This document shows positions 1-8,494 of a stretch of DNA of 64,000 bases, piece by piece (positions within the stretch are counted from its first letter, which is position 1; each line of letters opens with the position of its first letter). Made by a program: the position numbers and the translations under genes. Source of the DNA: CALJFL01 sp039964455 (GTDB lineage: Bacteria > Pseudomonadota > Gammaproteobacteria > Pseudomonadales > Halieaceae). The DNA lies in assembly GCA_039964455.1 (NCBI GenBank), contig JBDVXK010000025.1, forward strand, positions 1 through 64,000, given 5' to 3'. Under the pieces are notes generated by a model. It searched no databases. It was not told the origin of the DNA and saw only the letters and a program-made list of their open reading frames with translations.

Positions 1-2
1 AC

Positions 3-1193
3 CTGGCGACCATAATGACCGCAGAACAAGGTAAAGTACTGGCTGAATCCCGCGGTGAGATCGCTTACGGCGCTGCCTTCGTAGAGTGGTTTGGCGAAGA
101 AGCCAAGCGTGTTGATGGCGACGTGATTCCAGGCCCCTCCCCCGACAAACGTATTGTCTGCATCAAGCAGCCTGTGGGAGTGGTGGCTGCAATTACGCCA
201 TGGAATTTCCCCAATGCCATGATCGCGCGTAAAGCGGCACCAGCGCTGGCGGCCGGCTGCAGTATCGTAATAAAGCCGGCCTCTGAAACACCGCTGTCGG
301 CCTTTGCAATGGCGGTACTGGCAGAACGTGCCGGGGTACCCGCCGGCGTGCTCAACGTGGTAGCGGGCAGTTCATCGCACATTGGCGGCGAACTGACTGC
401 CAATCCTACTGTGCGCAAGCTGACTTTCACCGGCAGCACACCGGTTGGCAAAATGCTGCAGAAGCAGTGTGCCGATACCATGAAGAAAACCTCCATGGAG
501 CTGGGCGGCAACGCGCCGTTTATTGTGTTTGATGATGCCGACATAGACGCGGCCGTTCAGGGCGCGATCATCTCCAAGTACCGCAACTCCGGCCAGACCT
601 GCGTGTGCTCAAACCGCTTGTTTGTCCACGATGCAGTCTATGACGAGTTTGTAGCCAAGCTGGTGAAGGCGACAGCCGACCTGGCGGTAGGTGATGGTTT
701 CGCTGACGGTATCTCTATTGGCCCCCTGGTCAACAGCAAGGCGGTTAATGACGTTGACGAACTGGTTTCAGCTTCCATATCAGCGGGCGCAAAAGTCGCT
801 CTGGGCGGCGGACCGCACGAACTGGGCGGCTGCTTTTACCAGCCTACCGTGCTCACTGAAGTGACCTCACAAATGGCCGTTTTTCGCAATGAAATCTTCG
901 GACCAGTTGCGCCTGTCGTGCGCTTCAGTGATGAGGACGAAGTGATCGCCATGGCCAACGATTCTGAGTTTGGTCTCGCTTCGTACTTCTACACTCGTGA
1001 CATCGGCCGGGTGTGGCGAATTGCTGAAGCACTGGAGTTTGGCATCGTTGGCATCAACGAGGGAATCATTTCCAATGAAATGGCTCCCTTCGGTGGCGTC
1101 AAGGAATCAGGTTCCGGCCGCGAGGGATCCAAGTACGGCATGGAAGACTATGTCGAGATCAAGTACATGCTGATGGGCGGCCTGGACAAGTAG
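3..1193 (+). CDS. gabD: NAD(P)-dependent succinate-semialdehyde dehydrogenase, 5'-truncated by the window
   Basis: Aldehyde dehydrogenase of the GabD branch, oxidising succinate semialdehyde to succinate at the end of GABA or 4-hydroxybutyrate breakdown. The open frame runs into the left edge, so about 90 N-terminal residues are missing; the first visible residues match the family's internal LA-x-I-x-T-x-EQGK segment, so the ATG at 15 is internal and not the start. The catalytic Glu (MELGGNAPF) and nucleophilic Cys (GQTCVCSNR) are present, as is the C-terminal PFGGVKESGSGREG motif. Family membership is firm; the exact substrate is inferred from GabD-like motifs. Confidence 0.85.
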   Translation: MATIMTAEQGKVLAESRGEIAYGAAFVEWFGEEAKRVDGDVIPGPSPDKRIVCIKQPVGVVAAITPWNFPNAMIARKAAPALAAGCSIVIKPASETPLSAFAMAVLAERAGVPAGVLNVVAGSSSHIGGELTANPTVRKLTFTGSTPVGKMLQKQCADTMKKTSMELGGNAPFIVFDDADIDAAVQGAIISKYRNSGQTCVCSNRLFVHDAVYDEFVAKLVKATADLAVGDGFADGISIGPLVNSKAVNDVDELVSASISAGAKVALGGGPHELGGCFYQPTVLTEVTSQMAVFRNEIFGPVAPVVRFSDEDEVIAMANDSEFGLASYFYTRDIGRVWRIAEALEFGIVGINEGIISNEMAPFGGVKESGSGREGSKYGMEDYVEIKYMLMGGLDK

Positions 1194-1201
1194 TATCTAC
1201 C

Positions 1202-1221
1202 GCGCTGCCTTCGCGCAGCGC
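1202..1221. terminator. Weak hairpin between convergent genes
   Basis: A 7-bp stem GCGCTGC/GCAGCGC with a 6-base loop lies in the 34-base gap between the converging dehydrogenase and DUF805 genes. It has no clear T tract on either side, so termination is only a guess from position. Confidence 0.3.
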
Positions 1222-1227
1222 CTTCAT

Positions 1228-1617
1228 TCAACTGGCCGCTGGCGGACCGAATTGGTTGTCGCCGGCGGTGCCAGGTTGAACATACCAGTAGATCAGGACC
1301 AGCAAGCCTATAAGCGGAATGAAACCGATCAGGTACCACCAGCCTGAGCGATCCAGGTCGTGTAGCCGGCGAATGGCGACAGCCAGGGTTGGCAGAAACA
1401 GCGCCAGAGATACGATCATTGACATGGGATTCCCTGCCGCGGGATCAAACGCCTCAAAACCCAACATGGGTGCCAGTACAGCCCCTTCAATAAGATTGAC
1501 CGCAACTGCCAGCAGAAAGAAAGCCAGTGTGTACCACCAGTACTCCGAGCGCGACGCCCTGCCCTGGAATGTCGCGTATTTTCCCAATACTGTTTTGACT
1601 GCCGTCTGCATGTTCAT
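1228..1617 (-). CDS. DUF805 family inner-membrane protein
   Basis: A 129-residue protein with the DUF805 layout (YhaH/YhaI-like): N-terminal GRASRSEYWW motif, four hydrophobic segments (about residues 29-50, 65-82, 92-110 and a shorter one between), and the RRLHDLDRSGWW motif before the last segment. The family is common in bacteria and has no settled function. The ATG at 1617 is preceded by GGGAGATC at a good distance, which supports this start. It faces the dehydrogenase and appears to be a single transcription unit. Confidence 0.85.
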   Translation of the reverse strand: MNMQTAVKTVLGKYATFQGRASRSEYWWYTLAFFLLAVAVNLIEGAVLAPMLGFEAFDPAAGNPMSMIVSLALFLPTLAVAIRRLHDLDRSGWWYLIGFIPLIGLLVLIYWYVQPGTAGDNQFGPPAAS

Positions 1618-1667
1618 CGCGTTGATCTCCCGTATCTCTTTTTTTCTTTTATTCCAAGACTGATCGG

Positions 1668-1862
1668 CTAACGCAGCTCAGTGCGTTCGGCACCGCAACG
1701 TTCGCAACTCAGTACCGTAACCAGCTTACCCTGCTTTACATCAAAACGCGTACTGGTGTCAGTTCGCCATTTATGATGCCCATGACGACACAAGGTATTG
1801 CCTTTGTGCTTCTCCTTGAGCGAGGGTTTCCGAAAGGGAAGTACGTCAGCCAATTGCGGCAA
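1668..1862 (-). CDS. Small conserved protein with a Cys/His zinc-ribbon-like pattern
   Basis: A 64-residue basic protein with a CRHGHHKW segment and a later CERCGAE segment, a spacing typical of small zinc ribbons. No ATG is available. TTG at 1862 directly follows the glpK stop, and a second TTG at 1853 would give an N-terminus reading MADVLPFRKP, which looks natural. No strong ribosome-binding site is visible for either, so translation probably depends on coupling to glpK. Function unknown; zinc binding is inferred from the cysteines and histidines only. Confidence 0.6.
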   Translation of the reverse strand: MPQLADVLPFRKPSLKEKHKGNTLCRHGHHKWRTDTSTRFDVKQGKLVTVLSCERCGAERTELR

Positions 1863-3353
1863 TCACAGTAAGGTACGATCTACCGCTTTTTGCCATGAGG
1901 CATTACGATGGCGCCGCGCAGTCGCTGACATTTCCACCTTGAACTCCTGCTCGGCCTGCCAAATCTTGCGAAGCTCGCCTGTGCCCTGCCATAAGCCAAC
2001 ACCAAGGCCAGCTAGATAACAGGCGCCTGCCACTGTGGTCTCAATCACTCGCGGCCGGATCAGGCGACGGCCCAGAACATTTGCCTGAGTCTGCATAAGC
2101 AGATTATTGGCGGCTGCACCGCCATCTACGCGTAAAGGTTTCATACGCTTGCCCAGGTCACGCTCCATGGCAAAAAGAATATCGGCATTCTGCAACGCCA
2201 TCGCATCCAGTGTCGCTCTGGCGATGTGCCCGCGCTCGGTACCCCGGGTAATACCGGTAATCACGCCTCTGGCCTCTGGCGCCCAATGTGGCGCACCCAG
2301 CCCGGTGAGCGCCGGTACAAATTCGACGCCGCCATGATCCGGCACCTTCAGGGCCAGCGCCTCTATGTCCGGCGCACGCTTGATAAGCTGCATGCCGTCA
2401 CGCAGCCATTGAACCGCTGCACCACAAATGAATGCACCGCCCTCCAGCGCATAGACTGGCTTGGCCTGCCCGGGCAATTGCCAGGCGACTGTTGTTAGCA
2501 GGCCGGAACGGGATTGCAGTAATGAGCTGCCCGTATTCATCAAAATAAAGGAGCCGGTACCGAAGGTGCACTTGGCATCTCCCACGCTGAAGCAGGCCTG
2601 ACCGAACAATGCTGCCTGCTGGTCGCCTGCAATGCCTGCAACGGGTATGCCGTCGGGCAATCCCTTGACACCTCGGGTATGCCCCAGAGTACCGCTGCTC
2701 GCCACTATATCGGGCAATATATCGGCGGGCACCTCGAACAGATCCAGCAGCTCCTTGTCCCAGCGGCCGGTTTTGAGGTTCATCAGTGATGTTCTGGAGG
2801 CGTTGGATACATCGGTGATATGGGTGTCGCCGCTGGTGAGCCGCCACACCAGAAAACTGTCTATAGTTCCGGCAGCCACTCTGCCGGCCTTGCGCAAACG
2901 CGACACGCCAGTAGTGTTTTTCAATAACCAGCGGTATTTACTCGCGGAAAAATACGGGTCAAGCACCAACCCTGATTTGCGCTTAACCGTTTTCTCGTGG
3001 CCGGCTGACCTCAGGCTTTCGCAGAAATCGGTTGTTCTACGACACTGCCACACAATGGCGTTATTCAGCGCTTCGCCAGACTTTCTGTCCCAAAGCAGCG
3101 CTGTTTCACGTTGATTGGTAATGCCTATAGCTTCGATATCGCCCGCTTTGCAGATACGCTTGCGCAGAATCGCCGCGATACCTTTTTCCACAGATGCCCA
3201 TATGGCAGCCGGGTTATGCTCTACCCAACCGGGCTTGGGATAAATCTGTGTAAATTCGTTGTTGACCGCGGCACGCACTGTGCCGCGATCATCCATCAGG
3301 GCTACCGTGCTACCGGTAGTACCCTGATCGATGGCTAGTACAAATCCAGCCAT
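1863..3353 (-). CDS. glpK: Glycerol kinase
   Basis: FGGY-family kinase that phosphorylates glycerol to glycerol 3-phosphate in the cytoplasm. At 496 residues it is full length. Visible motifs are the N-terminal phosphate loop DQGTTGST, the glycerol-contact region ITNQRET, and the C-terminal DGGAAANN segment. The ATG start lies two bases after the stop of the upstream aldehyde dehydrogenase, so the two are probably co-transcribed and coupled. No glycerol facilitator, glycerol-3-phosphate dehydrogenase or glpR lies nearby, which is unusual for glpK; the pairing with an aldehyde dehydrogenase may point to C3 alcohol or aldehyde use. Confidence 0.95.
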   Translation of the reverse strand: MAGFVLAIDQGTTGSTVALMDDRGTVRAAVNNEFTQIYPKPGWVEHNPAAIWASVEKGIAAILRKRICKAGDIEAIGITNQRETALLWDRKSGEALNNAIVWQCRRTTDFCESLRSAGHEKTVKRKSGLVLDPYFSASKYRWLLKNTTGVSRLRKAGRVAAGTIDSFLVWRLTSGDTHITDVSNASRTSLMNLKTGRWDKELLDLFEVPADILPDIVASSGTLGHTRGVKGLPDGIPVAGIAGDQQAALFGQACFSVGDAKCTFGTGSFILMNTGSSLLQSRSGLLTTVAWQLPGQAKPVYALEGGAFICGAAVQWLRDGMQLIKRAPDIEALALKVPDHGGVEFVPALTGLGAPHWAPEARGVITGITRGTERGHIARATLDAMALQNADILFAMERDLGKRMKPLRVDGGAAANNLLMQTQANVLGRRLIRPRVIETTVAGACYLAGLGVGLWQGTGELRKIWQAEQEFKVEMSATARRHRNASWQKAVDRTLL

Positions 3354-3355
3354 GT

Positions 3356-4783
3356 TTACTCGCCATAACCTTCCACGGCTTTGATCTCGAGGAAGTCAGT
3401 GAAACCATGGTGGCCCCACTCACGACCATTACCGGACTGCTTGTAACCGCCGAAAGGTACGTTGTAGCCGCCGGATGCGCCATTCACATGGACATTACCC
3501 GCACGAATCTTGCTGGCGACTGAACGTGCATGCTCGATGTCACCACTTTGCACGTAACCGGCCAGGCCGTAAGGTGTATCGTTGGCGACCGCAATTGCCT
3601 CTTCCTCAGTCTCATAGGGAATCATGGTCAGAACCGGACCAAAGATTTCCTCGCGCGCAATGGTCATCTCATTGTTCGCTTCAGAAAAGACAGTGGGCCT
3701 GATGAAGTAACCTTTCTCGATACCATCGGGGCGACCAGGGCCTCCCGTAACCAGCTTGGCGCCTTCCTCAACACCCTTCTCGATCAGGGCCTGAATTTTA
3801 TTGAACTGCACTTCAGAGACCACAGGGCCCATGGTTGTGCCCTCAGCCGCCGGATCTCCAACGACAACGCTCTCGGTTACTTTCGCCGCGATTGCCTCTG
3901 CCTCTGCCAGCTTGGCAGCGGGCACCAGCATACGCGAGGGCGCGTTACAGGACTGTCCGGTATTCATATACATGTGCATCACGCCACCAGTAACCGCCTT
4001 GGTAAGATCAGCGTCATCCAGAACGATGTTAGGCGACTTGCCACCAAGTTCCTGTGTCACACGCTTCACGCTGGGCGCGGCATTCTGTGCGACCAGGGTG
4101 CCGGCACGGGTAGACCCGGTGAACGACATCATGTCGACGTCGGGGTGCTTGGACAGTACGGTGCCTACCACCGGCCCATCACCGTTAACCATATTGAAGA
4201 CGCCAGCAGGCACGCCTGCCTCGTCCATCACCTTGGTCCACAGGTAAGCGGACAGGGGCGCGACTTCGCTTGGCTTGAGCACCATGGTGCAACCCACTGC
4301 CAGCGCGGGCGCCACTTTGCAGCCGATCTGATTCACTGGCCAGTTCCACGGCGTAATCAGGCCGCACACACCGATTGGCTCTTTGAAAATACGGTGCTCA
4401 CCCATGTCTTCTTCAAAGGAAAATGACTGGAGAACCTTCAGCGCCTCTTGCAGGTGACCCAGTCCGCAATGCGCCTGTGCGCCAACAGCGAGTTCTGTGG
4501 GGGCGCCCATCTCTTCACGAATAGCATCCGCTATCTCGTTGTAATACTTTTGGTAGACCTCAATGCACGACTCGAGCAACGCGATGCGCTCTTCACGGCT
4601 GGTGCGACTGAATGTCTCAAACGCGGTTTTCGCGGCAGCGACCGCCAGGTTAACGTCTGCTTCCGAGCCAAGTGAGATATGAGCACAAACCTCTTCAGTA
4701 GCGGGGTTTATCACATCGAAATCGTTAGGGGTGACAGGGTCTACCCATTGGCCATTGATATAGAACTGCTTGTATTCACGCAT
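3356..4783 (-). CDS. NAD-dependent aldehyde dehydrogenase
   Basis: Class I/II aldehyde dehydrogenase of 475 residues. The catalytic Cys is in NTGQSCNAPSR and the general-base Glu in TQELGGKSPN; TPWNWP and the C-terminal PFGGYKQSGNGRE motifs are intact. I chose the ATG at 4783 (MREYKQFYI...) because CTGGAG precedes it, instead of a longer frame beginning at 4849 with unrelated residues. It heads a run with glpK and a small zinc-ribbon-like gene. The substrate cannot be told from sequence; an aliphatic or terpenoid-type aldehyde is a guess. The AraC-type gene just upstream may regulate it. Confidence 0.88.
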   Translation of the reverse strand: MREYKQFYINGQWVDPVTPNDFDVINPATEEVCAHISLGSEADVNLAVAAAKTAFETFSRTSREERIALLESCIEVYQKYYNEIADAIREEMGAPTELAVGAQAHCGLGHLQEALKVLQSFSFEEDMGEHRIFKEPIGVCGLITPWNWPVNQIGCKVAPALAVGCTMVLKPSEVAPLSAYLWTKVMDEAGVPAGVFNMVNGDGPVVGTVLSKHPDVDMMSFTGSTRAGTLVAQNAAPSVKRVTQELGGKSPNIVLDDADLTKAVTGGVMHMYMNTGQSCNAPSRMLVPAAKLAEAEAIAAKVTESVVVGDPAAEGTTMGPVVSEVQFNKIQALIEKGVEEGAKLVTGGPGRPDGIEKGYFIRPTVFSEANNEMTIAREEIFGPVLTMIPYETEEEAIAVANDTPYGLAGYVQSGDIEHARSVASKIRAGNVHVNGASGGYNVPFGGYKQSGNGREWGHHGFTDFLEIKAVEGYGE

Positions 4784-4859
4784 TATTAGTCTCCAGTTAG
4801 AAAGCGGAAGGACGCTAAGTGTAGCACCAGAAATCCTGCTGACCAGCACCTAATCAGTG

Positions 4860-5870
4860 TTAGATGCTACGGGCCCGCCGGTAGGCCAGCGGCGACATCC
4901 CCGTCCACTGCTTGAAGGCCCGACTGAAAGCTGGCTCCGACATATTCAGGGCCTGTGCTATCTGCCTCACCTGGTACTTGTCGGCCAACAGCATGGAGAC
5001 TGCCCGGTCCCGTAACAGCTGCTCACGCAGCTTGCGAAAACTACTACCTTCGCGCTTGAGCTGGCGGTGCAGGGTTCGACTACTCAGGCTCCAACGATGA
5101 GCCAGTGCCTCGAAGCTGGGCATGTCGCCGGGCTCTGAAAGTGCGCGCAGTACCCGTTCAGAAGTGCTGCCTTCAAACACCTGCTTTACAAACCACTGAT
5201 CGGGCAGGCTGCTCAAATAGCGGCGCAGGTCAACGCGTGACCGTATTGCCGGAGCCTCCAGCCACTCTCCGGCGAAGGTGATACTGGTGGCCCCCTCCTC
5301 AAACGACAGCGAGCCTGGAAACATTAACTGGTATTCCCGCCAGTGTGGGGGCCTCTGAAAGTGAAAATTAGTCTGCAATAAAGGTATCCGCTCGCCAACC
5401 AGCCAATTGCCGAAGCGGTGCCAGAGTAACAGCAGGAACTCCTCCAGAAAGTGGTCCCTATCCTTTGCAGGGTCAAGCAGTTCAAGCTCGAGGCGCGTTC
5501 TGGGACCCTCGATAAGCCGCCAGCGTATCGCGGGCGAGGTCAGGTTATAGAAGCGGATTGAGTAACGCAGCGCCTCACCAAGCGCGGTCGAATCAATCAT
5601 CTGCCTGGCCATCAGGGCAAACCCACCAAACCGGTGAGCAGCAAAACCGAACCCGCTGAGCTCATCATCCAGCTCCAGCCAAATTTTGCGCAACAAGGCA
5701 CCGAGCTGGGCGGCACTGATTCGGGTTCGCGGGTTGGCAAGCAGCGTCGGGCTCAAGCCAACCGCACGCAACAATCCTTCCCGCTCCACACCCAACTGCG
5801 TTGCACGGGCAATCAACAACCGCGCGTAATGTGAGGAAAGCTCGGCTCTCTCAGAATCACTGACTGTCAT
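4860..5870 (-). CDS. AraC family regulator with arabinose-binding-like N-terminal domain
   Basis: A 336-residue transcription factor. Residues about 20-210 match the ligand-sensing domain found in OruR/ArgR-like AraC proteins (PF12625 type), and about 235-335 carry the double helix-turn-helix, including FEALAHRWSLSSRTLHRQLK and the closing MSEPAFSRAFKQWTGMSPLAYR. It sits upstream of the aldehyde dehydrogenase run on the same strand and divergent from the acyl-CoA dehydrogenase across a 171-base gap, so either could be its target. The effector is unknown; relatives often control lipid or steroid catabolism. Confidence 0.88.
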   Translation of the reverse strand: MTVSDSERAELSSHYARLLIARATQLGVEREGLLRAVGLSPTLLANPRTRISAAQLGALLRKIWLELDDELSGFGFAAHRFGGFALMARQMIDSTALGEALRYSIRFYNLTSPAIRWRLIEGPRTRLELELLDPAKDRDHFLEEFLLLLWHRFGNWLVGERIPLLQTNFHFQRPPHWREYQLMFPGSLSFEEGATSITFAGEWLEAPAIRSRVDLRRYLSSLPDQWFVKQVFEGSTSERVLRALSEPGDMPSFEALAHRWSLSSRTLHRQLKREGSSFRKLREQLLRDRAVSMLLADKYQVRQIAQALNMSEPAFSRAFKQWTGMSPLAYRRARSI

Positions 5871-6041
5871 ATAAAGTTAATCTTAAGGATCATATTCATC
5901 ATTATCCGCCTGTCTGGTGGGTTTTTGTACAGATTCGTGTCACTTTTAATCAATAAATGGCGGAATGCATCATTGCGATTTTCACTGCTTTTCACCACAA
6001 TCTGCCCCCTGTAAAACCCAAGCAAACACCGGGAGATCACT

Positions 6042-7190
6042 ATGAACCAAGCCGTCAACCAAGATGATATGACTCTGTTTCGGGATATGGCCAGAAGGGC
6101 CTTCGAGCAGGAAGTAGCCCCTCACTTTGAACAGTGGGAAGAAGACCACCTGGTACCACGGGAACTGTGGCGAACCCTGGGCGCGGCCGGTCTGCTCTGC
6201 CCTGATGTGGACGAGGCCTATGGTGGCGCGGGAACAACCCCCCACGTGACCCTCGCCATGATCGAGGAACTGTCTCGCATGGGCTTTGGCGGCGTCGCCA
6301 CCGGCTATGGCATCCACTCCAATATTGTTACTCCCTATGTCAGCCGCCATGGTACCGAAGAGCAAAAGCAGCAATGGCTGCCCGCGCTGGTATCGGGAGA
6401 CGCAATAGGTGCTCTGGCCATGACCGAGCCGGGAGCTGGCTCAGACGTGCAGGGCATCAGAACCAGTGCAGTAAAAGACGGTGACGACTGGATTCTCAAT
6501 GGCTCAAAGATTTTTATCACCAACGGCATTCACGCCGACCTGGTCATCGTGGCTGCGATCACTGACCCGGGCAAAGGCGCCAAAGGAACGTCACTTTTCC
6601 TTGTGGATGCCACCCTGCCCGGCTTTGAGAAAAGTAAAAAGATCGAAAAGATAGGACAACACACGTCTGACACCGCGCAGTTGTTTTTCCAGGATGTGCG
6701 CCTGCCGGCAAACGCCCTGCTGGGTGAACTGAACAAAGGCTTCATCATCATGATGGAGGAGTTACCCCGGGAAAGGCTGGGAATCGCCGCGCAGGCGGTG
6801 GCTGCTGCAGAGGGTGCACTTGAGATCACTATTGACTATGTGCAGGAGCGTCAGGCCTTTGGCCAGGCTATTGGGCAATTCCAGAATACCCGTTTCAAAC
6901 TTGCCGACGTGCGCACTGAAATCGCATTGAACCGGGCGCTTTATGAACAGTGCGCCGATGAATATAGCAGGGGCGAACTCACCGCCGATAAGGCGGCAAT
7001 GTTGAAGCTGGCCTCATGCGAAATGCAATGCAGCACCATTGATGATTGCCTGCAGCTTTTCGGTGGTTACGGTTACACTACCGAATATCCTATCTCGCGC
7101 TTTTACACCGATGCGCGCATCCAACGCATCTACGGCGGCTCTTCTGAAATCATGCGGGAGCTGGTTGCACGGTCCATACTTGGGCGCTAA
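6042..7190 (+). CDS. Acyl-CoA dehydrogenase
   Basis: FAD-dependent acyl-CoA dehydrogenase, 382 residues and full length, introducing the alpha,beta double bond in acyl-CoA thioesters. The FAD and substrate signature ALAMTEPGAGSD lies at about 124-135 and QLFGGYGYTTEYP near the C-terminus. The position that carries the catalytic Glu in medium-chain enzymes (YEGT) reads YGGS here; Glu244 in the PRERL motif matches the base position of isovaleryl- and long-chain-type enzymes. The ATG has GGGAG upstream. The next gene starts one base after its stop. Confidence 0.92.
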   Translation: MNQAVNQDDMTLFRDMARRAFEQEVAPHFEQWEEDHLVPRELWRTLGAAGLLCPDVDEAYGGAGTTPHVTLAMIEELSRMGFGGVATGYGIHSNIVTPYVSRHGTEEQKQQWLPALVSGDAIGALAMTEPGAGSDVQGIRTSAVKDGDDWILNGSKIFITNGIHADLVIVAAITDPGKGAKGTSLFLVDATLPGFEKSKKIEKIGQHTSDTAQLFFQDVRLPANALLGELNKGFIIMMEELPRERLGIAAQAVAAAEGALEITIDYVQERQAFGQAIGQFQNTRFKLADVRTEIALNRALYEQCADEYSRGELTADKAAMLKLASCEMQCSTIDDCLQLFGGYGYTTEYPISRFYTDARIQRIYGGSSEIMRELVARSILGR

Positions 7191-7191
7191 C

Positions 7192-8439
7192 TTGAAGCAC
7201 TATGACCCCAGGGGTGACTACCCCACTTTTGTCACTCATCTGGAATGCTCGCTTACCGGTGAGCATTTTCCCGCTGACACCTTGCAGGGGCTTTCACAGG
7301 TAGGCCGCCCGTTACTGGTGCGCTATGACTTACCGGCTTTGGCCGAGGCAATCAGCAAGCCAACATTGCGTGACAGAATCGGCGGCGGCTTCTGGCGCTA
7401 TCGGGAGTTTTTACCGGTACGCAACGGTGACAATGTCGTGTGCCTGGGTGAGGAAACCACACCCCTTATAGCGCTAAATCGCATCGGCAAAGAGCTTGCT
7501 CTGGGTAAAGGACGTCTCATCGTTAAAGATGAAGGTCGTTTGCCCACAGGTTCATTTAAAGCGCGGGGGCTGGCACTGGCGGTGTCGATGGCCCGCGAGT
7601 TAGGTGTAGAACACCTCGCCATCCCTACCAACGGTAATGCGGGTGCAGCCATGGCAGCCTATGGCAGCGCCGCTGGGCTGCGCAGCACAGTCTTCTGTCC
7701 TGATGATACTCCCGACATTAATGTTCGGGAGATTCAGGCACAGGGCGCCGATGTTTACCGGGTAAACGGCCTGATCAACGACTGCGGCCGTATCGTCGGG
7801 GAAGGTAAAGCAGCAACAGGCTGGTTTGATATCTCCACCCTCAAGGAGCCCTACAGAATTGAGGGCAAGAAGACCATGGGGCTGGAACTTGCAGAGCAGT
7901 TCCACTGGCAATTACCAGACGTCATTCTCTACCCCACCGGTGGTGGCACCGGCCTCATCGGTATGTGGAAAATGTTCGACGAACTGGAAGCCATGGGCTG
8001 GATCGGCAGCAAGCGACCACGCATGGTCTCCGTGCAGGCCACCGGCTGTGCGCCCATCGTGAAAGCCTGGGAGGACGGTGAAGAGCATGCTCCTCTCTGG
8101 GAAAATGCCCACACCGCCGCTGCAGGTATACGCGTACCGATTGCAGTGGGAGACTTCCTGATTCTGCGTGCAGTGCGTGATAGCGGCGGATTTGCAATAG
8201 CCGTTGAAGACGCAGACATCATGGCCGCAGTCGAGGAAGTTGGTCGCAAGGAAGGCCTACTCCTGTGTCCGGAAGGTGCAGCGACCTATGTCGCCTACCG
8301 GCAGGCTCTGAAGGATGGACGCATAAGTCCGGACGAAACAGCCGTATTGTTCAACTGCGCGACCGGCCTCAAATATGAATTGCCACCTGTTGCGCACGCA
8401 ATAGATCAGACCCAACCCATAGACTACAGCCAATTTTAA
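7192..8439 (+). CDS. thrC: Threonine synthase or related PLP-dependent lyase
   Basis: Fold-type II PLP enzyme resembling threonine synthase, which turns O-phosphohomoserine into threonine. PLP would bind Lys123 in the GSFKARG motif; the cofactor phosphate loop is TNGNAGAAMAAYG, and GGGTGLIGM follows. The N-terminus resembles the short Cys-containing lead of this family (HLECSLTGE). The start is uncertain: TTG at 7192 follows the preceding stop immediately, and TTG at 7165 inside the acyl-CoA dehydrogenase is another option. Coupling to a fatty-acid enzyme is odd for an amino-acid biosynthesis gene, so a threonine- or serine-like lyase role is possible. Confidence 0.75.
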   Translation: MKHYDPRGDYPTFVTHLECSLTGEHFPADTLQGLSQVGRPLLVRYDLPALAEAISKPTLRDRIGGGFWRYREFLPVRNGDNVVCLGEETTPLIALNRIGKELALGKGRLIVKDEGRLPTGSFKARGLALAVSMARELGVEHLAIPTNGNAGAAMAAYGSAAGLRSTVFCPDDTPDINVREIQAQGADVYRVNGLINDCGRIVGEGKAATGWFDISTLKEPYRIEGKKTMGLELAEQFHWQLPDVILYPTGGGTGLIGMWKMFDELEAMGWIGSKRPRMVSVQATGCAPIVKAWEDGEEHAPLWENAHTAAAGIRVPIAVGDFLILRAVRDSGGFAIAVEDADIMAAVEEVGRKEGLLLCPEGAATYVAYRQALKDGRISPDETAVLFNCATGLKYELPPVAHAIDQTQPIDYSQF

Positions 8440-8444
8440 GGCAT

Positions 8445-8474
8445 AAAAAAAGGGCGGGTTACGCAACCCGCCCT
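8445..8474 (-). terminator. Rho-independent terminator of the TonB receptor gene
   Basis: A perfect 10-bp stem AGGGCGGGTT/AACCCGCCCT with an ACGC loop is followed on the minus strand by seven T residues. It lies 20 bases past the receptor stop. It may also slow the converging plus-strand transcript, though that side has a poor T tract. Confidence 0.88.
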
Positions 8475-8494
8475 CTCTTCAAGCCATCAACAAC

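Noticed and set aside
3530..4426. Long plus-strand frame of 298 codons
   Set aside because: It lies antisense within the aldehyde dehydrogenase gene, whose motifs are intact, and its translation looks like no protein family.
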